From NCBI GenBank assembly GCA_011037195.1, contig JAAEAF010014511.1, forward strand, positions 1 through 64,000: 64,000 nucleotides of DNA. Direction: 5' to 3'. Shown piece by piece: positions 57,395 through 64,000 of the stretch; within the stretch, counting starts at the first letter, position 1, and the number at the start of each line of letters is the position of its first letter. Source of the DNA: Triatoma infestans. Taxonomy: Eukaryota > Arthropoda > Insecta > Hemiptera > Reduviidae. The position numbers were made by a program, and so were the translations under genes. The notes under the pieces are model-generated. The model made no database searches and was not told the origin of the DNA. It worked only from the letters and a program-made list of their open reading frames with translations.

Positions 57395-57860
57395 TATAGT
57401 GTGAAACACTCACACGACTGTTCTCTTACTGCAGTTTAAACAGATTTAGGTGACAAATTTACTTCACTGATAATTTTTACTAAAATTTGCTTCTCTTCAA
57501 CTTTATGTCAACCAGGAGAATCTGAACTTAATAAAGTGACTTTTTTGTAGGACCCCCCACCCCCCAAACTTCATTTAATGAACTTTCTCGGAAAAAAGTC
57601 CCTAATAAAAGTGATGGGTCTCTGTCACAGTTAGTTGTAACAAAGTTAATGAAATCTGTCAGTGTTTTTATGGATAAAATCGTAGAAAACTAAAATAACT
57701 ATAGTAAAAACGCATTTCTGATCAACCGATTTCCTTCAATCTCAGAATTCTGGCGCCATCTTTAGTTATAATTAATATTATTTAGATAATAGAATTGTAT
57801 AATAAACTAGAGGTTCTGTGCCAGCTTTCATACTGTGTGCATCGTGTCGAATTTTTTTTT
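57395..57860 (+). repeat. Family A copy, truncated at a LINE boundary
   Basis: Starts GTGTGAAACACTCACACGAC and proceeds in family order to GCATCGTGTCGAATTTTTTT, where the LINE 5' region seems to begin. Confidence 0.65.
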
Positions 57861-58245
57861 CTAATTAGATGGTTGTAAACGTTTGTTTGTTATAATTGTT
57901 CCCATACACATAGATAAACAGTTGTTATTTAATACTGTGAAATTTTATTAATTTCTATCGAGCCGTTTTCCCAAAAACTAGTGAATTAATGTATTAGAAT
58001 TTTACAACTCTTGCGATAGTTTTTAATAATTTAAGTTAGTGCAGTGAGTAGTGGGGAGAGCACTATTTACGAGGTAAAGTTTATGTTTATCAACAAACTC
58101 GGACTCTTTATAACTGGCATCTATTGAAGCTTTCTCTATTATAATATTTTTTTTTCAAATTCTTGATTTAAAAATTACCTATTTGGAGGCAAATTTGCCG
58201 TGAATTGTAACGAATTTATGTGGAAGCTGTTTAACGAATAAGAAA

Positions 58246-58850
58246 ATGTCATCCGAAATAAAACTAGAAGACATTGCAGCTTTAATAAGAGAACTTCAGG
58301 CTGATATTAAAAAAGGTAATGAGCAATTTGAAGTATATAGGGAGCAATTAGAACGTACGAAAAATAGAGTTGCCCAACTTGAAAATGTACAAACAGATAT
58401 TAGTAACCAATTGCATCGCAACGATGTTGAAATTAAAAAAATTAATAACATGCAAAAAAAAAAAAATTAATATATTTAATATAGAAGAACAACCTAACGA
58501 AACTACAGCTGGTCTGATCCAATTAGTAATAGATTTATTTTGTACGAGACTAAACGTCACACTACAGTGATGTGGACTACTTATTCCGCATGGGCAAAGT
58601 AAAAGGTAAAAGGCTCATTTTGTTGAAATTGCACTCATTCTGATAAAAAATTGAAATTCTTAGAGGGTCTAAAAATCTCAGAGGTTCCAACATTGGCATC
58701 ACAAATGGTTACCCAGAAGAAATAAGAGCAACAAGAAGGGAATTCATGCCTTTTTTAAGAAAAGCTCGAGAATTAATGGAAAATCTTTTACTTTGCAAAA
58801 TTGTTCGAGAGAGTTTAACACTACAGTCCGCAGTCCGGCCACTGGAGCAT
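58246..58850 (+). pseudogene. LINE ORF1 with coiled coil
   Basis: ATG 58246 starts a 74-codon acidic/basic segment with heptads (VYREQLERTKNRVAQLENV) typical of a trimerising coiled coil. It stops right after a 13-A run (58454-58466). In another frame the protein resumes as INIFNIEEQPNETT, then DVDYLFRMGKVKGKR (RRM-like) and NGYPEEIRATRREFMPFLRK. Organisation of an L1/CR1-like ORF1 RNA-binding protein. Confidence 0.7.
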
Positions 58851-59159
58851 CCAAAATATAGAAGGTGGAAATAGTGAAATTAGGAAAAACGAAAATAGCA
58901 AAAATATTAACTCAAATAATGAAAATATTAAGAAAGCTACGCCTGTAAGAAGTGTACCCCGGTATTCGAAAAAAAGGAAAGCCGCTCAAAAGATCTCACC
59001 TTTAAGAAAGTTCAACTCCATAGAAACCTTCGTAAGGAGATTTGAATCTAAATTAGATTTGGAGGCGATTTCTAGAGAGAAGGTAGACTCCTCATAGCAA
59101 AGAAAGCACATTGTAGATACTGATACACATCAATTAAAGAGTAAAGGTAATTCTAAAAT

Positions 59160-62100
59160 ATGTAAAAAAAAATTAGATAAGTTAAAAATAGGTTTTTGGA
59201 ATTTGGATGGTTACAATAATCTCAACAATTTAGATTTTAAAGAACAAGAAACAATGAAAAGTTTTAAAATCATTTGTTTTATAGAAACTTGGTTAACAGT
59301 AAACTGAAATTAATATGACAAATTATTTAAGAGAATATAATTCGTTCCATTCTGCAGCCGTAAAAGAAAAGTCAAAAGGCCGCGCGAGTGGAGGCTTATT
59401 AATTTTAATTCATAATTCAATAAATAATGTAGAGTTACATGAATTTAATAATTTGTATATCATTGTAAAATTTAGCATTGAACATGAAAAGTTTATTGTA
59501 GGTAACTTTTATTGGCCGCCAACCGCAGATATTGAATTTTGTATAGAAACATTAGAATACTTATTACCATAATCTAGAATTAAACACCGTTAGTAAAATC
59601 ATATGTGGAGATTTTAACTGTAGAATCGGAAATTTAAATAGCTTTGAGGACGAGTTTTTTGAAGGCTTAAATTTGAGTGGTGAGAGGTGTGTTTTAGATG
59701 AGAAAATTAACAACAGCGGGAAGTAACTTGTAGAAACAATGGAGTCGCGTAATATGTTTGTATGTAATGGAAGGAGCCCTTCTGATACGCCTGGTAACTT
59801 TACTTATGTTTCTAAGAACGGTAGTAGTGGTATCGATTTAGTATGGGTTGATATGTTAACATTAAGTGATATTTATGACTGAAATTATTAACATTTCGGA
59901 ACATCCAAATCGTCTTTTAGGTGCTCTATCGCTAAATTTTACCGATACTATTAACGAAAGGGACTCAGACAAATCAGCTGAACTTAGTGAATTAATTAAA
60001 TTGGATTGTAATAAGGTGGAATTATTTCAACAAAACTTGCATTGTAATAATATCTATTTTAATAGTAAAAATGTAGAAGATTTAAATTCTAACTTTCTAT
60101 TAGCCATTTATAAATCTGTAGTAAATTGCGGAATGTTATTGAAACGACAAATTAGTTGTAGCGGAAATAAGCACGGGATAAAAACAAACAAGTCTGGTTT
60201 AATGCTGATCTTAAAAACATGAAAAAGCAGGTGAAGTCCAAATATAAATTATACAAAAAAGATGTACACAACCTTGATTTACTTCAAAATTATTTACAGC
60301 ACAAAAATTATTATAAGAAATGTCTGAAGAATGAGAAAAATAAATATACAAATGATTTAATTTCTAAATTATCAAATATTAAAAACGGTAAAGAGTTCTG
60401 GTATACTGTTAAAGCTTTAGTATAACATTTTTTCAACCAGATAACATTGATATAAATACATGGATAAATTTTTTTAATGCAATCTATCCGCCAAGAGTCG
60501 CGTCACTTTACACTTTTCTTGTCGCGTTTCTGATCCCTTTTCGATCTAGTTGCACTGCAGCTGGTAATAACAAATTGCAAAAATAATAAATCTGCGGTGC
60601 AAGACAAAGTTCCCAATGAAGTATTGAAGCATTTAACTCCAGAATGGGAACATTATTTACTTAATTTATTTAATACAATTCTAGAATATGAAACTGTTCC
60701 CCAAAACTGGTCCAAAATAATACTAACCCTTTTATGTAAAAAAGGTGATAGGGATAACCTTAGAACTATAGAGGTATAGCCCTAATTAATTGTATCTGTA
60801 AATTGTTCACCGGTATGTTAGCAAATAGAATATCGCAGTGGGCAGAAGAGAATAATGTCATACCAGAAGAGCAGGCGGGCTTTAGAAAAAATCGAGGCTG
60901 TCAAGACCATCTTTTACGCTCAATGCCATGTTGGCCATGCACACGCGTTTTAAAAAAAGCTATTTTCTGGGTGTTTTCATTGATTTTAAAAGGGCATTCG
61001 ATTCTAGCGATCAAAATAAATTGTGGCCCAGATTACACCAGGTAGGAATCAGTGGAAAATTAATAAGGATAATTAAAAAATTATACGATAGTGCGGGTAT
61101 GTTTTTAAAAAATAAAACCCACAAAGCTGAAATTGATATTACTAAGGGGTTCTTAGACTGCTTAAGCCCACTTCTGTTTATATTGTATATTAGTACTATA
61201 ATTATTTTTTTTGAAGAAAATAACTCTAAGGGTTTAAGTGTTAATGACAAAAAAGAACTAATTATGTTACTATTTGCCGACGATGTGGTTCTATTCGGGC
61301 AGTCTTGGAGTGATACCGTAAATAAATTGAGAATATTAGATAAATATTGTAGCAATCATTCCATAATTTTAAACCCCGATAAAACGAAAATAATGCCTTT
61401 CAGTTCGGCTAGTAGGCAAAAAAAGTTTAAAGATATATTTTGGCAAGATAAGCCATTAAATTTTGACAAGCAATACACATACCTGGGAGTACCTTTTAGC
61501 TCTTCTGGTAAATTTAGAAATGCCGCTAAATATTTTGATGATAGTGCGGGACGCAAGTTGCAAAAATAATAAATGTTTTGGTAAAAAGTAAGTGCAAATC
61601 TTGGGATAGTAGAGTGAAAGTTTCTGATTCTATGGCTTCTGCAACTCTCTTGTATGGATCAGAAATTTGGGAAATGAATTACTTAAACGTGGCAGAAAGA
61701 GCTCAGGTCCAATTTTTTAAGCAGCTGCTATGTTGGCCTAAAAACACGCCCGATTATATAGTTAGGCTAGAAACAGGGAGGTTACCACTGAGTGTCACTA
61801 TTTTAAAGAGAATTTTACTCTACTGGTAAAAAATAATGGGCATGGAAGAAGACAGGATTCCGAAACTTAGCTCCACTGCTTTGAAAAAACTCGACTCTTT
61901 AAACGAAAGGAATAGAAATTGGGAAAGAAATTGGCTCACAGTGCTACGTCAATGGCTGTATAGTATTGGTGAATTCGACATTATAGATAGCAGTGATTTA
62001 AATCATGTCAAAAGCTTAATACCAAGTATACTGGAAAAATGGACGAATTATGTCGTCAGTTTAGACATAGAAAGAGCAATCAACTCTAGCTACAGTACTA

Positions 62101-62335
62101 TCTACAGAAATATAAGTGGGTTGGGTGTGTCGGAGGACTACTTGAGATATACTTGCGCAATAGTCAAATGAAGGGTTGTTAGCCAATTAAGGGTATCTAG
62201 TAACAAGGTAATTAAAATATGATTTGAAAAAGGTGGGAACCATGCGATAAATACGGACTCCATTTGTGCCCAATCTATAGCCCGAAGAGGAAGCATTATT
62301 TCTCACACATATTCCCAAATGAAAGTGAATCTGAC
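59160..62335 (+). pseudogene. LINE ORF2: endonuclease, RT, zinc motif
   Basis: Endonuclease pieces: LKIGFWNLDG (59190), IETWL, GRASGGLLILIH (59315-59572), GDFNCRIGN (59612) and GIDLVWVD (59830). Linker at 59866-60425 with KSKYKLYKKD. RT: KVPNEVLKHLTPEWEHYLLN (60597), KKGDRDNLR, EEQAGFRKNRGCQDHL (60860), FIDFKRAFDS, and catalytic FADDVVLFG (about 61273-61299). C-terminal region 61578-62171 is followed by a degraded zinc motif region (62171-62335). An unrelated-looking insertion or deletion scar lies at ~60430-60590. Frameshifts near 59310, 59575, 60220, 60775 and 60930; in-frame stops near 61570 and 61829. Confidence 0.88.
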
Positions 62336-62499
62336 TTATGTAACAAGTTGTTGACAATACAATCTCTAAATCTACTTAAATAAGCTGTACTATTTCATTA
62401 CTGAAGTCCTCAAGTTAAGATCATTCATTATTAATGAATAATACATTATATGGTTATATCATTATATTATAATAATACTAATCGCTGCAGAAAGAAAGG

Positions 62500-62800
62500 T
62501 TAAAAGTAAAATGAAATAAAGTAAAAATAAATAAATTTGTATATTTTTATATGTATATATATCTGTTTATGAGTGTGTGTGTTTGGTGTGTACGCGCGGA
62601 TATATAGCGTCCAGATGATAGGGAAGCTAAATTGAATTAATTTCATGTTAATTAAAATATTTAGAAGAAACTGTTTTGTTCACGTTTGTTGTACAATCAA
62701 AATATTTTGTACAATCATTTTTCATATTTAGTGATCCTGTAAGATATGTGAGTGTGTGGGTGTGTGTGTGTGTTTGGATGTTTACCATGAATATTGAAGG
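62500..62800. repeat. AT/GT simple-sequence tracts
   Basis: (TATATG)n near 62540-62565 and GTGTGT runs near 62570-62590 and 62745-62775. Confidence 0.75.
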
Positions 62801-63049
62801 AAAAAAAGAAAAAAAACTGAATCACTTGTAATTAATGTCAGTAAAATATCTCTATAGAAGAAATTACGTTCTATTCGATTATGTTTATACTTTAATAAGT
62901 CTTTATTTTATTTTCCCGAGTTTTAATTTTGTGCAGTTAAGAATGTACTTTGATTTGCAATTGATTTTTGTATTTGTTTTATGTGCCACACTGATGTATT
63001 ATTTATCTGGCACATAACCCCTGTAATGCGGTATATTTCATTTCATTTT

Positions 63050-63520
63050 CATTTTATAATAAACTAAAATAGCCCTTTTCAGGAAAACATGACACCATCT
63101 TTCCCCCCAAAAACCACCTTAAAAAAATTTTCCCGGAAAAATCCTTTAAATAAAAGTTATAGCTCTTTTTGTGTGCGTAGTAAATGTACAACAATTTTTA
63201 AAAAAATAGTTGGAGCCATTTTTGAGAAAATTGCAAAATACTGAAAAAACGAATCAGCAAAGTGTTAGTTCCGATTAATCGATTTTGCGAGGTCCCATGC
63301 TGCCAGCACTTAAAGAAATATCAAGTTTGAATTTTCTGCAATCTTACGTTTTTGAGTTATGCTGACCTTCCCCCTGCACCCCACACACACAGACCAATTT
63401 CTAAAAATCTTTTCGGACTCACGAGACCTAGAAATGTATATATATCCGGTGAACACTACAGATCGAAAATTTGACACGATCGCAGTACTTCCTCTCACCA
63501 CCACTAAGAGATAGAAAAAA
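63050..63520 (+). repeat. Family A fragment
   Basis: CCCGGAAAAATCCTTTAAAT, TTGGAGCCATTTTTGAGAAA, GTTAGTTCCGATTAATCG, CACACACACAGACCAATTTC, CGGTGAACACTACAGATCG and CGCAGTACTTCCTCTC, in forward family order. Confidence 0.75.
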
Positions 63521-64000
63521 GGAATATAAACACATCATTTTAATCACAGAATGAAATGTGTTGCAATTTTTGGAAATACTTATTAGTAAAAGTTGCCAAT
63601 GCTAATCTAGTTTTAATAAAACAGCTGATTGTGAGTAAAGAAGAGTGCGCTTGTACATATGTAGTTGAGAAAGAAGGCCGCAGAGGTCACTGTGTGCTCT
63701 TTGTGGCGGCTAATGCAAGAAAAACCTAATCTTCAGCAATGTTTTTTCATTCTGTTTGTTGTGTGTGATTTATAGGAAGCGGTTTGCTTCCTGCTCAACC
63801 CCGCCCTTTCCGTTGCCTCTAATTCGCTCTTGATCACTGGCCAACTAAATTAAATCCTATTAAAAGTAAAGTTAATAAATAACTCCAGACCAAATAAATA
63901 GGTTATAAAATGTTGAAGGAAAGAAACGCTTGGGTTTTTTTATATGTTTATCTGTGACTGTAAAAATATTGCCTAATTGAATGGCTTTTTACTTTCATTT
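63521..64000. other. Spacer to window end, nothing recognised
   Basis: No coding or RNA feature that I can support. Confidence 0.5.

Larger units (their letters stand above)
57861..63045 (+). mobile_element. Decayed plus-strand LINE (two ORFs)
   Basis: 5' region from about 57861, ORF1 at 58246, ORF2 about 59160-62335, and a 3' region that may extend to an (ATTTC)n-like tail near 63030-63045. Clade uncertain: the RT and C-terminal zinc motif resemble CR1/Jockey-group insect LINEs without RNase H. No TSD was found, so the ends are approximate. Confidence 0.7.

Overview
This window looks like an AT-rich, repeat-dominated stretch of an animal nuclear genome, most probably an arthropod and plausibly an insect. 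Evidence: decayed non-LTR retrotransposons with APE-type endonuclease of the Jockey and I types, one retaining an initiator plus a DPE at +28 (an arthropod core-promoter arrangement); gypsy-type LTR elements, one with an Arc-like Gag; a Tc1 DD34E transposon; tRNA-derived SINEs; abundant microsatellites. No host protein gene, functional tRNA, rRNA or CRISPR array could be supported. The species cannot be named from the sequence. || Layout. 0-2.8 kb: leader/LTR-like segment with 57-bp repeats and an open Gag-protease frame of a gypsy-type element, fused to the 3' end of a LINE. 2.8-16.7 kb: mostly copies of a pervasive unclassified repeat ('family A'), SINEs, a 30-bp minisatellite, a 63-bp dead-on-arrival LINE copy with target-site duplication (TSD), a triplicated 250-bp repeat and a hairpin repeat with a hammerhead-ribozyme-like core. 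16.76-19.97 kb: Jockey-type LINE (minus strand) with intact promoter, internal deletions and premature poly(A). 24.2-35.5 kb: an LTR-to-LTR gypsy element (601-bp LTRs, AGTT TSD) carrying two later LINE insertions. 37.1-40.6 kb: 49-bp satellite array split by a Tc1 transposon that is itself split by a LINE fragment. 45.3-51.0 kb: nearly full-length I-type LINE with ORF1, endonuclease, RT and RNase H, inserted in a family A copy with a 15-bp TSD. 52.4-53.4 kb: 19-bp satellite with higher-order 38- and 76-bp periods, apparently grown out of family A. 55.1-57.3 kb: a Jockey-type LINE relic and an LTR pair enclosing an envelope-like membrane tail. 57.8-63.0 kb: a plus-strand decayed LINE with coiled-coil ORF1. 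|| The features are genomic parasites in various states of decay. Their nesting gives a relative history: family A is older than the I-type LINE; the 49-bp array is older than Tc1, which is older than a LINE copy; the gypsy element is older than two LINEs. Nearly every coding region has frameshifts or stops; the only long open frames are the Gag-protease at 615 and parts of LINE ORF2s. The observations most worth follow-up are the hammerhead-like hairpin repeats, the intact Inr/DPE with cryptic poly(A) in the Jockey copy, and in-place growth of satellites from inside family A.
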